This document shows, one piece after another, positions 34,851 to 47,200 of a DNA stretch of 64,000 nt; positions within the stretch are counted from its first letter, which is position 1; every line of letters begins with the position of its first letter. The notes beneath the pieces were generated by a model that searched no databases, had not been told where the DNA came from, and worked only from the letters and a program-made list of their open reading frames with translations. Source of the DNA: Lumbricus terrestris (lineage: Eukaryota; Annelida; Clitellata; Crassiclitellata; Lumbricidae). The stretch spans positions 13,255,294 through 13,319,293 of the forward strand of contig OX457044.1 of assembly GCA_949752735.1 (NCBI GenBank), written 5' to 3'. The translations under genes were made by a program, and so were the position numbers.

Positions 34851-36177
34851 ATCCTTTATTGAAAGACCAATCAAGATTAAAAACCAAACTAAAATCAGAA
34901 AAGTGTTCAAGCGTAAAGTGCATTGTTATTATTATTATTATTATTATTAACCATCATTTATTAAACGCATCATTTTGTTACAAGAAACTGCATGAAAAGT
35001 TGCATTGTTCTGGAAATAACGGTCCTCATCGCCGTTAAACTGAGCGAATGTGCCTCGAAATGCTACTGCGTTGTATCTTTGCGTGCAAATTGAGAGGTGC
35101 TGGGAAAGATGCGTGGTTTCGAGTGAGTTTCCAGTTACAACTGACAAACGTCGGCCTAGTTCATTTAATAATTCTGAGCCTGATTTGTTTATGGGACCAA
35201 GTGTTTCAAAACCAATAGGGATAAAGTCATGTGTTGCGGGGAGGTTCACCTACTTCACATTTTTTCGTGTTGCTGCCACTTCGGCCGTGCCCCCGGGTGT
35301 AGTCGATGTTACGTGGATGTATGAGGCGGCGCAAGTGGGTTGCTAGTGGCGTCCCAGGCCATGTATTTGCCTCGCGCCCACGAGATCAACGTCGCGCCAT
35401 CAGGACGCTTGCCGTCGGTTCGGAATAGGCCAGGCGGTTCTTTCGTGCTTGGAGTATCAGGTCACTGGAGGGCCCTCCAAATGATGACATTAATAGCAAA
35501 GTGTCTGCTGGCTCACCTGCCAGATTGTTTGCAGACCAGACCGTGGTGTCCTCCTTGATCCGCCAACTCTCCACATTGGCACTGGTGTGGTGCGTTGAGG
35601 ATTAATCCCAAGCGCAAACCAATCGCCACCCTGACTGCCTCGTTACTAAGACCAAGTCCACATGAAATTATGTGCACGGTGGCCATCCAGTCTCCGGCGT
35701 GTGGGGATGTCATTGCACCGAGTCGGGCCTGGTTGAAAGGGTCGTTGAGTGAGGTCCAAACGTTCAATTTGGCTCTGTCAATCAAAGGTCTGTTCCAGAC
35801 CTTCTGCTTGGTCAATGCAGTCTCATATCCATTCGGATATGATGTGATGCGGGACTGTAAAATTTCCTCTCTCAGGTCATCCTTCCACTCCCCGCTGCTG
35901 AGAATTGCAGTCCTGAGATTTCTGGTTGATGCAGCTGACGCTAGGTAAGCAGAAGATGCCAGCATCGAAACCATTCTAATCCCAAGACCACCATCTCTGA
36001 TTGGGAGCGTGGCCTGTACCCACTGGATGTCATTAAGCTTGATATTAATAATCTCTTCCAGCCCGAGTCTCATCAGATCATCCAATGACTCCAAAACGGA
36101 ATGACCCCAGCATGGTGTGGTCCTCAATAAGTAAGTCACCTTGACTGCCCCAATGCATGACCGCAGCAACATCAAAG

Positions 36178-36260
36178 CTCCCTGTACATGCAGCGCTTCT
36201 GAAAGGCTCTCGCTGCAAGAAGCGCTTTATAAATGGTCAGATAAGATAAGATAAGATGCA
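36178..36260. repeat. Short SINE/LINE-tail insertion
   Basis: GAAGCGCTTTATAAATGGTC followed by (AGATA)n sits inside LINE copy B. Its end resembles the 3' ends of CR1-like LINEs and SINEs, which finish in a short microsatellite. Confidence 0.5.
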
Positions 36261-37038
36261 GTCTCAGCAAATCCTTCACAGACTGGTCCAGGCGATCTCT
36301 TTGGTCTTGAAGTGCGTCATCCAGTGCCTTAATTACCTTTGAAGAGCTGCGCCCCTAGAAATATCAAGGACTCTCGATTTATCTGCTTGAAATTGTCGAA
36401 GCCTTCATCAGATAGTTCATTCTTCGTCAAGATTTCACATTTCTTTCGGTTCAATCATTCTAAGGAAGATTCCAGGTTAGCAACGATAGCAAGATCATGA
36501 CATATATCCTCTGGTCTACCCCCCAACGAGAGGTCGTTCAGGTACCCCACTCTAAAGGTAGAAATCAACGGGCGAAGTACGAGCTGGAGTGGCAAGCAGA
36601 AGAGCAGGGGGCCAAGAGGGTCCCCCTGCTGCGGTCCCATTTGTGACAGAACTTCGAACGTCCCGATCTGGAGAAGTGATTCTGCGGCACATGCTTGGTA
36701 GATAAATGTGTATAGTTCAGGTATTGATTCGTGAACTGCTTGTAACATTACATCCCTTCTCAACTTTCTCAAGGTGTTAAAGGCGTTGGCGAAATCCAGT
36801 TTGACGAAAACGTGGTCTGGTGGCATGTTGTTAACAAACGCTCTGGCTGCGTGAACCGCTGCTTCACCGCCTCCGGGTGTGGCGATGCCTACCTGGAGTG
36901 GAGCAAAGAAGGAAGCCAGTCTGTTTATCGCATACATGTGCATTGTTGGCGCAATTCGCTGCAAGTCTTTTCCAGATGTACCCCACTACGATGGGTCTGA
37001 GACCTCCGGGGCTTTTGGATAAGGCAATCAGGGTGCCT

Positions 37039-37095
37039 CCGACCAGACCGTGGTGTCCTCCTTGATCCACCAAATCTCCACACTGGCGCTGGTGA
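37039..37095 (-). repeat. Duplicated CCHC-knuckle segment inside the RT of copy B
   Basis: About 50 bp containing GACCAGACCGTGGTGTCCTC matches 35530-35585, the knuckle-coding part of the same LINE, but lies in the RT N-terminal region. It adds CGDLVDQGGHHGLV to the frame without stopping it. Confidence 0.7.
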
Positions 37096-37292
37096 ATTTC
37101 TACCGGGCATTCCCCTCTCAGCATGACGTTGACAAACCCGGTGAGTGCCTGGATGAGCTCTGCCGATGACTCTCTGTTGTTTAGCAAGTCCAGTAGGCGT
37201 TGAGGACGAAGACCGTCTGGACCCCCTGCTGACCCGACTGGAAAAGATCGAACCGCCTTCTCTACCTCTATCTCCGTTGACTTGGTATGGAG

Positions 37293-37725
37293 CATAGTTG
37301 TAAAAAACGTTTTTTTCGTTTTTTATTCTCTCCCAAAAAAACGTCGTTTTTTTCGTTTTTTATTTTTCCCATCGTTTTTTATCGTTTTTTATTTTTTCTT
37401 TAACTTTATTTATTGATTTACTTTCTGTTATTATTTTCCTCAATTTTAATTTTTTCTGATATTTCTTATGTTTTCCGCCAACTATCAAGGATTCAGCTAA
37501 CTAAAGTCATTATTTCATCGTTTAACATCATCATTTAAGAGATAGCCTGCGAGTAGTAGGTTCCTAATCAATGTTTTCAAGGTTAAAATGCAGTTTTAGA
37601 TGTAGCAAAGTCAAATTATTTATCGTTTCCGTTTTTTATCGTTTTTTTGTCGTTTTTTATTTTTTCGAAAAAAACGACGTTTTTTACCGTTTTTTATTCC
37701 GTTTCCATCGTTTTTTACATCTATG
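37293..37725. mobile_element. hAT-type MITE (CATAG ends), 433 bp
   Basis: The ends CATAGTTGTAAAAAACG and CGTTTTTTACATCTATG are inverted with one mismatch. A perfect 8-bp duplication GTATGGAG flanks it (37285-37292, 37726-37733). Both ends contain repeated CGTTTTTTATTTTT and AAAAAAACGACG motifs. It is AT-rich and non-coding, and interrupts LINE copy B. Confidence 0.88.
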
Positions 37726-37932
37726 GTATGGAGTAGTCTGAGCCGGGTTAGGAAGACTCTCCGGAGGGGTCATTCGATCATCCGTTGGATGCCTTTCTAG
37801 CATGGCTGCCCAGGATACATTTATAGCTTTGACAGGATGGTCTCTGTTGCACAAAATTCGAGTTGCAGCTCTTAAGTTGCCTTCCTCCAATTTACCATTG
37901 ACCGCCGCCAGAAGCAGGTCCCTGTCATTCTT

Positions 37933-37968
37933 CGTGCCTCCTGCTGCCGAGAGGCAGCAGGAGGCACG
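37933..37968. repeat. Perfect 16-bp hairpin in LINE copy B
   Basis: CGTGCCTCCTGCTGCC and its exact complement are separated by GAGA. The hairpin is inside the N-terminal coding part of copy B and may come from a local inverted duplication. Confidence 0.8.
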
Positions 37969-38264
37969 TGTTGCAGGTGTTCCTGCCTTTCTATTCGGTT
38001 CTTGACGACATTTGCCATTTTCTTCTACGACTCGCACGTGGTGGTTGTGCCAGTATGTTGGAAGCGAACAGCAACAATTGACGCCACGGTTCGACCGCCC
38101 TCCCCGTCTATCACAAATGGAACGCAAGATGGACGTAAGGGCTCGTGAACAAGCGAACCTGGCTCCCTTAGTTATGTGTTTAAGCACCTTCCCTCTTGGG
38201 TGACTAGGATGCTGCAGTGCTGCTAAGACCTCTTTGGAGTCCAATTGTGCCGCAGAGCTTCGAC

Positions 38265-38721
38265 CTAGTTGTTATGTTTGCTCTTGATGTCCAAATCGGC
38301 TCCCAGACAGGTCGTCAACGCTTCCCGTACCGTCGTTTGGTGTCTTCTTTGGCTGACCAGCTTGTAATGGAAACTGATGCGACCCCAGGCATGGACTACT
38401 CCTTGGACCGTGAAGGTGTACAGTTCCATCTTTGAGGTGCAGTTGTCTAACCGCAAGGTAGTGACTGCACACACCACTAGACTTGTTTATGTTGTTCTGC
38501 TTATGTGCGGTAGGTTGTGATTGACTGCAGAATCTATCCATCTTGCCTGCCCTAATGACAAAGTTGTTCAACTTGTGCATCTGAACTGTTGTATCCATAA
38601 CTATACTGTTCATTGATTGGCTAGAATGACTCGACATCTTGTTATGTCATATGCAAGTCAAAAAGGTATGGCGATGTGATAAGTATGATCATTGAAGTAA
38701 GCCTATATGCACTATAAGTGC

Positions 38722-38723
<2 letters not shown>
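38265..38723. other. Sequence between LINE copies B and C
   Basis: It probably contains the 5' untranslated part of copy B. I see no further gene. Confidence 0.35.
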
Positions 38724-38771
<48 letters not shown>

Positions 38772-39572
38772 CAACAGTCGGATTATATGGAATTGTTACA
38801 AAGGCAATGTGGAAGAGAAGCAGATGGTGTTCCCTCGTTGGACTGCGACCGAGATTCTCTGGAAAAGGTAGCTTGTCTCGAGTCTGTCCTGGGTGGCCTC
38901 GGTCAGCCTCCGTCCCAAGTCTAGCACAAAATCAAGTCCTTCTGAACTCCAGGAGCCGCTGGATTCCAATGCCACCGCCACGAAGGCAGGTGTACGGGTG
39001 ATTGCGGCGTACTTCAATCTTTTGGCGACGACTGCCCGGTTTGCGGCCTCACCTGCTCCTGCTGATGCTACTGTCAGATGAGATGCTGCAAAAGTGTCTG
39101 ACACCATCACGTCCCAAGTGAGACATCTTCCACATGACCACGGAATAAGTGTCGCACCGTCTGGCCGTTTGCCGTCTTCCCTGGTGAGCCCTAACGGTTC
39201 CTTCTGTGATGGAATGTTTGCTCTTCTTAAAGAGCGCCATATGATATCGTTCAGTAAATTATGTCGTAGTTGTCGGCCAGCGTTTTTCCTGCATGCCAGA
39301 CCGTGAAGTCCTCTAGCGTTGACTGTTTCGCCACAGTGACACAGATGCAGTTTGCAGAGGGTTGTTCCGAAACACATTCCAACCGAAATCCTTATTACTT
39401 CGTCGGACAGGCGCAGACCCAGGGCAGTTACCTGAGGTGCTAGCAACCAATCTCCCGCGTGTGGTGCCTGAGAGGCTAATAGACGAGCCAGGTCAAGTGT
39501 TGTACCCGAAGACCCGTTCAGGGATGCCCATGCCTTTTGATCCAGAGGCTGTCCCATTCTCTTTGACGGTGA
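38724..39572 (-). pseudogene. R2-like LINE copy C, 5'-truncated
   Basis: A TTA microsatellite (38724-38770) forms the 3' tail. The minus-strand frame 39557-38796 encodes the CCHC knuckle (CHCGETVNARGLHGLACRKN), the endonuclease motif KRPDG with WDVMVSDTF, and the C-terminal SSGSWSSEGLDFVLDLGRRL block. It is truncated just inside the thumb, where it abuts the TTA tail of copy D. The frame is otherwise open. Confidence 0.8.
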
Positions 39573-39915
39573 GCTGCTATTATTATTATTATTATTATTC
39601 CTCTAAAAACAGAGTACTACGGCCTCGTCGTGCCCAGGCATGCGATGGCGTTGAATCGCTGTACTGTGGCTGATATCTTCTGGAAAAGGAAGAAGGTTTC
39701 TTGTGGGTCTTCTGAAACACGTGACAACCGTCGACCGAGTTCTGTGATGAAGGCCAGGCCCTCCTGGTCCATAGGTCCAAGCGTTTCTAGCGCAACCGGA
39801 GTGAAACTGTATCTTGTCTGGAGTTCGGAGTATTTAAGCTTCTTCCTAGCAGCGGCTATTTCGGCAGCTCCGCCCGCCATTGCAGCAGTCTCAGTCAGGT
39901 ACGAAGGTGCTAGGG

Positions 39916-41567
39916 CAGGGGTTCTCAACCTTTTTCGTCCCGCAACATACTTAAACTTGCTATCAAATTTGGTGACACACCATTCAGTTAAACATGTCTA
40001 TTTATTTCAAATTTGCTCTCAAACTTATTTATCCTTCTTAGACCTTCTAAAATGCTAAACTGCTGACATTTTTAATAAATGAAAATAATTATATTAAATT
40101 TCTTTCCAATTTTTAGGATTCTAATATTCTAAATTATTCTTCTGATCCCAATCTATAGCCGTTTCTACAATGCGACGTCAATTTAGTCACCTAATTACTA
40201 AGACCTTGTAGTCCTAACAGTTAATGGGATCTTTGTTCTTGAATTTTTCTTTGGATCATATTCAAACGCGGTTCCACAGTTTTTGTAAGTGCAACTCGTA
40301 AGCAGGCTGAGAGGGCACCTCCGACAAGTTTGTTCCGATTCTTGTTCTTTATGCTGATCATCTGAGAAAAGCCCTGTTCAGATAAGTAGGAGCTATGGGA
40401 TAGCCTTGCTTGCATATGTAATTATGTATATTCGTTTAATGAGCAAAAACAGGTTGGCAAACCGCAACCTGGTACATTCAGACAGACAAAAATTACATTG
40501 AAATAAAAATATTAAAGGGAGTAATGAGTTATTAGAATTATATTGAATCGATTGTTAGACTAAGCTTTAATAAAATTTTAAAAAAGGACTCTAGAAACAA
40601 AGTTTCGGTCATCTTTGCTCGGAAGTTCAAAATTGTGCATGAGACCTGGACGGCGGTTGTTTTTTGGCGGGAAAAAGAGTTTGAAGGACGTGGAAATCGT
40701 TCCTAGCCACTGCATGCAGCAGTCGGTCCTCAGCCAAACCGACTCGCATTGCAACTGTTGCGGCACCTGATGGGAGATAACCCATACGCTGCGATCTTAT
40801 GAGCAGTCTCTCGACAAAAATCATTGCAAATGATTTGTAATGTTCTTCCTTGTACGTCTTTGCCGAGAACTGAGGTCTTGATAATTGCTTATACATGTTC
40901 TTCATTCTGGAATCACATTGCAGCTCAACAAGTGCTTCCTGTTCATTGTTGTTCAATTCTGCTCCATTGATGTTTTCTCTGAGGAATGGGTTCAACATCC
41001 ACCTTGTCTTCTTAATATCAGCATCTGAAGAGGATGGCTAAATTTACGTTTTCTTACCCATAATTTTTTCCATTTCGATTACTGACTTAGCCTAGATTGA
41101 CGAGTAAAAGTTTTCTAACAGGTGCGATCGCAAATCTGTTTACATATTGTAATTTGTAATTGTAATTGTAATCGTACATTTATATAGCGTCACTTCAAGA
41201 GAACTCCTCATAGGCCCTATGTCATATCCGTTGAACGTAAACGTCATAACTACCCCAGACCGCGCGGTAAAATAGATAGATATATGTAAATAGAGCACAA
41301 CAAATTCTCATTGCAGTCATCCGCTAAACTTCTAAATTACGTGTAGGTAAAGGAAGTCAGTGTATAATGTACGAACAACGGACGTGTGCTGTGAGAATTT
41401 AGTAGACTGATGTTATTTAGGATCATTTCGTTTAATCATTGACCTACTGCGTTGTGTCAGTTTGGAAAAGAAACGAAGATAATTTTTATTATTATTATAA
41501 ATTCGCGACACACCAGTTCTTCGTGACACACCAGCGACACACCACTTTTACGCGACACACCGCCGGT
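39916..41567. mobile_element. hAT element with degraded ZBED5-like transposase
   Basis: It begins CAGGGGTTCTCAACCTTTTT, a classic hAT end. The right end is not preserved; GACACACC repeats at 41505-41562 are what remains of its subterminal region. The insertion removed or later lost part of the host LINE. The minus strand carries transposase fragments (40222-41000), and a CR1-like/SINE 3' tail lies at 41158-41215. Confidence 0.7.
40222..41000 (-). pseudogene. hAT transposase (ZBED5-like) C-terminal fragments
   Basis: The frame at 40998-40627 begins LNPFLRENINGAELNNNEQE and continues ALVELQCDSRMKNMYKQLS, matching the NPF...LxELQxDxxLK region of ZBED5/SCAND3-like hAT transposases. The frame at 40415-40221 contains SYLSEQGFSQMISIKNKNRN, LRVALTK and PRLNMI, matching the C-terminal YLCExGFSxLxxIKxKxRxxL, LRxALS, PRI dimerisation region. 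Intervening sequence is lost or shuffled and the catalytic residues are absent. In a live element the protein would cut and rejoin DNA in the nucleus. Confidence 0.7.
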
Positions 41568-42955
41568 CAAGTCGACCATCTGGTCTTTTTCCATCCAGAC
41601 AGGTGAGGCCAGCTGGCTCTCTGATCGACGGTATGCCTGCCCTGATGAGACTACGAAGCACAATTTCATTCACTGAGGAATGTCTAGCTTGTCTGCCGAA
41701 GCCAAGTGAGCAAGACAGACCATGTGAACCTCTGGCCGAAACCATTGAACCACATGTGCAAGCGTGTGGGGTGCAGATGACCGCACCAAGTCTCAAGCCT
41801 AATGCCACCCTCATCTCCTCGTCGCTGAGTCTTAAGCCTTGGGCTGCCAGTGGAAGGGCGAAGAGCCAGTCCGAAGCATGGGGAGCCTGAATTGCATTCA
41901 TTCTTGCCTGATCATACGAGTCGAGAGTGCGCGATGTATTCCCCGATATTTCAGCTGACAAGAGTGGTATGTCCCATGAGGACTGCTTGCTGTCAGAAGC
42001 TGGGAATTCAATCATTTCCGTGGAGCTCTGTTGCCATCTGGTTCTGAAAGTTTTCACCATAGAGTCGTCTGGAACCTGTGTGAGGGCGAGGATGAGCGAT
42101 TGGGTGAGTTAAGATCTTGCGGCTGAGGCTGAAAAAGCTGGAAGTGCCAACGAAGATTAGACCTGGGAGTGACTTTGGTCAGCTAATCTGACCCCACTTG
42201 ACACTAAAGTGACTTGAGGTCGACTTCTCAGCTTTAAAACGACTTGACCCGACTTGGCAGAAAAACAACCGACTTCCGACTTGTAGTCGACTTCTGACAT
42301 GGTACTAGCCATTAGCCTAGGTCTACATACAGCTACTAATGCAAGAAGTCAAGCCAATTTTCCTGCAAGCATAAATTTCATTTAGGCCTACAAATGAGTA
42401 ATGAGGCCTCAACACTTAATTGATGCATGAATTTGTTTAAGTGTTATTAAGCCCATTTGAAGCTGTTTGGGTTTCAGTTTGAATAGTTTTGTGATGCTTT
42501 GGGCCATCTAGTAACTTAGACAATGTGACCGCAAATTATTAGGCCTATGAATTTATTTTAGCTTGTCCATTGTCTGTGATATTCAAATTACACTCATTAT
42601 TATTATTTTTTAAAATATTAATCTATATAAATAAAAATGTAAAACATTACTGTTTGTTACCTCCGAACTCGGAAAGTTCTTGACCGATTGTTTCGAAAAT
42701 TTTCGCAAACCGTTCCATTCGAACATAAGCGGGTTTTTATAATGCCTTTTGGGAAAAAGCGCAATCTTTACGACCAAAAAACACAACTTTTAATTCCACT
42801 CCAGCGATTCCGATTTCAATTTCCATCCCACGTTGCTTACAATGCGGCCTTTTTTTATAACGTGTGGCCTTTTATAGCGCATTTATAGCTTTCTACAAAA
42901 TCAACGATCTCGGAAACTTCTTCACCTATTGCTTTCAAATTTTCACACAACAATA

Positions 42956-43755
42956 AGTAGTTAGTATATGAACCTGACGCTTCAGTTAGTATTAATACTA
43001 ACTAGTAATTAATTAGTAATTAGTTAGCTATTATTAATAATTAGTTAAGTAATTAGGTCAACTAGTTAAGTAATTAGGTCAATTAGATTAATTAGGTCAA
43101 TTAGATTATCTTAATCCTATTAATTATACTAATTAGCTATTATTAGTAATTAGCTATTATTAGTCATTATCTAACCCTAATTAGTACAACAAAGGGCCTA
43201 CTAACCCTAAATAGCACTACAATGCTTCTTCAATTCATATAGTTAGCTATTATTAGTAATTAGATATTATTAGTAATTAGCTAAACCTAATTAGCGTAAC
43301 AAAGGCCCGTGGAGCCCTAAATAGTGGCCCGCAGGGCCGTGTTTAACATAGGCCCATTCGGTGCGGTGCACCGAATGCCCCTGAGCCGAGTTTTGTTGCT
43401 ATTGGCCAAATGTCTTATACGAGTCTCAGTGTTACTTAGGCCTAAACCTTTTGTAAAATCAGTAAGTATAAGAAAGCATTATTTAAAAGTGTAGCTACCG
43501 TAAAAGCCCTGTTATAGTATGATGTAAATTTCTTTATGATATATACTTATTTACACGTGGCCGTAGCTTTAGGAAAACCAACGGCCGCTCGAGCCATACT
43601 ACACCCCTGCGGTAACACTTTGCACCGACACTCGAAAAACCTTAAACACGGCCCTGGTGGCCCGCCCGCCCGCCCGCGCGCCCGGGGGTGCATCATGAGC
43701 GCTGGGGGCTGTGCCGAAGCGTTATGCTAAATAATATTATTAAATATGCTAATTT
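42956..43755. repeat. Polinton left terminal inverted repeat (interrupted)
   Basis: 42956-43331 mirrors 51294-51669 apparently without mismatch. Then a 325-bp MITE intervenes (43332-43656). The repeat resumes at 43657 with a GCCC-rich tract and decays by about 43755. Much of it is AATTAG/CTAATT-rich. Confidence 0.9.
43332..43656. mobile_element. hAT MITE inside the Polinton left TIR, 325 bp
   Basis: The ends CAGGGCCGTGTTTAA and TTAAACACGGCCCTG are perfect 15-bp inverted repeats. An 8-bp duplication GTGGCCCG flanks it (43324-43331, 43657-43664). The right TIR has only one GTGGCCCG and no insert, so the empty site is visible in the same element. Confidence 0.93.
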
Positions 43756-43759
43756 TCTG

Positions 43760-44210
43760 GCTATAGCAGGAAATGCGGCATCCAACCAGCGTGCGAGATC
43801 CACAATAGCCCAGGAACGGGCGACCAATCAGCGAGCGAGAATTCCTAAGAGCGACCAATGAGGGAGCGAGAATTCTATAGTGTGACCAACCAGCGTGCGA
43901 TATTCACAATAGCCCAGGAAGCTGCGCCCAATCAGAATGTGAGAATCTTACTAGTAGGAAATTTCTAAGTATGAACAAACACGGCATTTTTTCATAACAA
44001 ATCTTTATTACACATGAGTATAAAATCTTCATAATACTGTGATTGCGCAATAACTTGCGCGATGGTGCAATGTCTTCAAATATTTACAATGTTCGACGAG
44101 TATACGAGTTTTATTTACAGCTTTCGACGAGTATAGGAGTTTTATTTACAATGTTCATCGCATAGTCCAATTCAACTATCTACAGAGTTCGACAATTTAT
44201 TACAAATTCT
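43760..44210. other. Polinton sequence between left TIR and polymerase stop
   Basis: It contains short direct repeats (GACCAATCAGCGAGCGAGAAT-like at 43790-43900, and TCGACGAGTATANGAGTTTT twice at 44094-44150). Plus-strand TTTATT at 44112 and 44150 gives AATAAA on the minus strand, possible polyadenylation signals for the polymerase gene. Confidence 0.5.
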
Positions 44211-47200
44211 TTATACAATATTTACACTTGGTATATTCACATGTCCATAGGCCAAAGATTCCGACGAATTTAATAAGAAACGTTTGTCATCGTATGGCGA
44301 AAGGGCAGCCTTTCGCAACTCAACAGTGTGTAATTCATGATTCTTACTTTGGATAACGCAGAATTTTGACGATGTTGGCTTTTCCTCCAATATACAAGCA
44401 CGATATTCTGCGTGTCTGATATATTTTTTAACGAACCCCTTCTTAATCCCCTTTGCAGTCTTCTTCTCCTTCTCCCCAGCCAGCAACAAACTATACATTT
44501 TGGAGCGGAGCCCACAAAATTCTATCACCGCGGCTCCATTACACTCATCCTTGAATTTCCCGATTACTTTGGCGTTGGTGCGGCTGTGCAAAAAGTGCTC
44601 ACAGGGATAGTCTGATGTATCATATTCGTCTAGATGAAGCTGCATATCAGTGTAAATATCCTTGGTGAATATGTGGTAACACAGACTGTCAGTGTCTGTG
44701 AAAAGGAGTTTGCAGGCAGAACCATAAATGGGGATTATATGCTGGTAGTGGAACTCGTACATCTTTAATTTTGAAATGTCCAAAATGCACATACCAGCAT
44801 ATAGGGGTTTGTTGAGGTAAACATTTGAATTTGTTAATTTTATGACGGTCAGATCGTCGTTTATGATATTGTAGGATTCAAAATTTGGCCGGGCCACGAA
44901 ACGTTTGGCTCGTTTCGCGTTGGTAACAAGCTTCACGGCAAGATGCTTCCGATTATTTTGCATTGTTTTTCCATAAATTGAGTTATTCATTAATTTAAAG
45001 AGGTCTTTTTCAAAGGAAGATTTTGCAACCTGTCGTTTGGAAGTGTTAAAGTCGATATATGGCTTCAGCCATCGACTTTGGCGAAACTCGAGGATTTTAT
45101 GTATTTTGGTCAAAATCATGCCCATTTTAAGATAGAATTGAAGATTTCGGTAATGCACGACGTACCGGGTCTTTGCCATGAGGTTGGGCACCAATTTTTC
45201 GACCCCGGTACCGATTTTATTCGAAATTTTCTTCGAAACGGATTTTGCGTACGGGGATATCATGGTCGGTCGTATGTGAAGCGTCTCTGGAGCAAGGGGA
45301 TAGTCGTTGTGATCGTCGTGAAGATGAGAAGGATAGTCCAAGTCGACGTCCAAAATATAGCCCAAGTCGTCATCGGTCGATTTAGAATTCAAGGCAAAGT
45401 CTGAAATTTCGTCATCGTCCAAAAATCTAAATTTACCCGTCGGGAGCGGTTCGGACATGGCATATCCGTAGAGGTTGTTGCAATCCAAATACATAATGTA
45501 ACTATTTGGAATGTTCGGGTCGTGTCCTTGAGCGAGATACGGGTTGTTAGCCTTTGCGTACCGATTAGAAATCATCGATACGCCACCTCTCATGCCCCGC
45601 TCCATAAACAGGTAAATGTCCGGGTCGGTGATCAAGTCCAAATTTACATTTGTCATGCGCAAGCACGCGTCAAAGCTCAGTCCGGGGCTGCTGTAGTAAT
45701 GAAGCGGGTCCAGTTTGTAAAAGTCCAAGGACATGGCACGAAAAGATTCAAAGACATCGGCCAGTAAAATGACATCAGTCTTCAAATACAGATCGTGGTA
45801 GTCCTGCATAGTCGTCATATTAAAAGTCTGCCAAATTTTCTGTGCATATTCGTAGTCGTCCTGCGAAATGTCCTCGTCCGTCAGTTTACTGAAGAAGCAG
45901 CCTTTGGGAGGCAGAGTCCTTTCGGTCATTCTGCAGGCCGAAGTCATGTATTCGTAGGGAAATACCCCCTTACGCAAAAGCAATTTGTACTCGGCCGGAA
46001 AAATTCGCTGCAAATGATTGAATTTGGAATCATCCTCTTTCGATAAATTTTTCACCAACACGTCCAAACCACAGTTTAGAAATTGGAGGGAATCCAAAAA
46101 GCGTATATTATTTACCTCGAACGAAAGATATTTTTCCATGTTGGTTGCAATGACATTTATTTCTTGCGCTGCAAACTCCTTTGTCATATTTTTGAGAATC
46201 AGATGAGAATCGTAACCTTTAAGGTTATGGAAGATGACAGGAAGAAGATAGTTTGCAGATTTGCCTTTCTTAGATTTTGTGGGCTTTCGAAATTTCATTT
46301 TTAGATTGCAAGGAGAGCAAAGAGCAGAAACAAAGTTACCAGTCATATGACAGTGGTGTCGAGCTTTGTTGTTTCCAGAAAGAGCGATAGAGCAAGAAGG
46401 GCAAGCAGTGCAAGAATCAAACTCTATCCGCTGCTGCTGGGTCATCGGTTTCATGGGTGTGTTGGTAGCCAAAATTTTATTGATTCGTGTTTGTTCGGAT
46501 TTTATGTGTGAAAAGAAATGGGACATTACGTCCGGTCCCGAGTAAGTGTATGGTTTGTTGTCGTTCAAATGTGGAAAAGACGACACCGTCAAGCAGCAGA
46601 AGCCGCTAGGTGTGTGTGTGTCGAGAATTTTGGTCGCGTTGGTTGTATTTGCAGCATCGTTTGGCGAGAGATAGCTCTCGAAATCCGAATATATTACATA
46701 AGGCACAGGCATTTCGTGCTGTGTATTTGTAAATGACAGATTCGAATTTTCAGGGGTTGGGTAGCGCACGGACTGCAAGCCGTGCTTGCCGCATTCGTCC
46801 ATGTGCGCGTGTTTCCCAGCAGCAGTGGTGAAGCAGTGCAGACAATAAGGACAAGGAAAAATCCTTCCGCCAGTGTGAGAATTGCGCGCGTGCAAGAGAG
46901 CAGAAAGATTTCGAATGGTAATGTAGTGGCGCTTAGCGCCATCATCAAGCAGAAGAAGATTCACAATATGCTTCCTACCCCTGTGAGCACTTGCGTATAG
47001 GGGTGTAAAGGTCTTATCATCCGGATTTGAATACATGACATTGATGGAATAATCAGGGTTGAGAGATTCAAAAAGAGGAATCTGATCGACTGTCATAGGA
47101 AATTTCAATCCTTTAGTTTCAATCTCTTTCACATATGGAGTATATTTGCTTGCTCTATGCGCATTTTCTTTTTGGAAATGACTCACAGCCAGCGTTGCGT

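Larger units (their letters stand above)
34926..38260 (-). pseudogene. R2-like LINE copy B, nearly full coding region, broken
   Basis: Read on the minus strand from 38244: an N-terminal block (KGARFACSRALTSILRSI, then DLLLAAVNGKLEEGNLRAAT), the RT start (FPVGSAGGPDGLRPQRLLDL), motif A (VKLDFANAFNTLR), motif B (QQGDPLGPLLFCLPLQ), motif C as YLND instead of YLDD, the thumb (GGLGIRMVSMLASSAYLAS), a CQCGELADQGGHHGLVC knuckle and the C-terminal FETLGPINKSGSELLNELGR. It is broken by a hAT MITE (37293-37725), a SINE-like insert (36178-36260), frameshifts and a changed catalytic Asp. The 3' end is a TTA microsatellite at 34926-34950. Confidence 0.8.

Noticed and set aside
43536..43730. 64-codon frame near the Polinton left TIR
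   Set aside because: It spans the MITE and the GCCC-rich TIR repeat; no conserved features.
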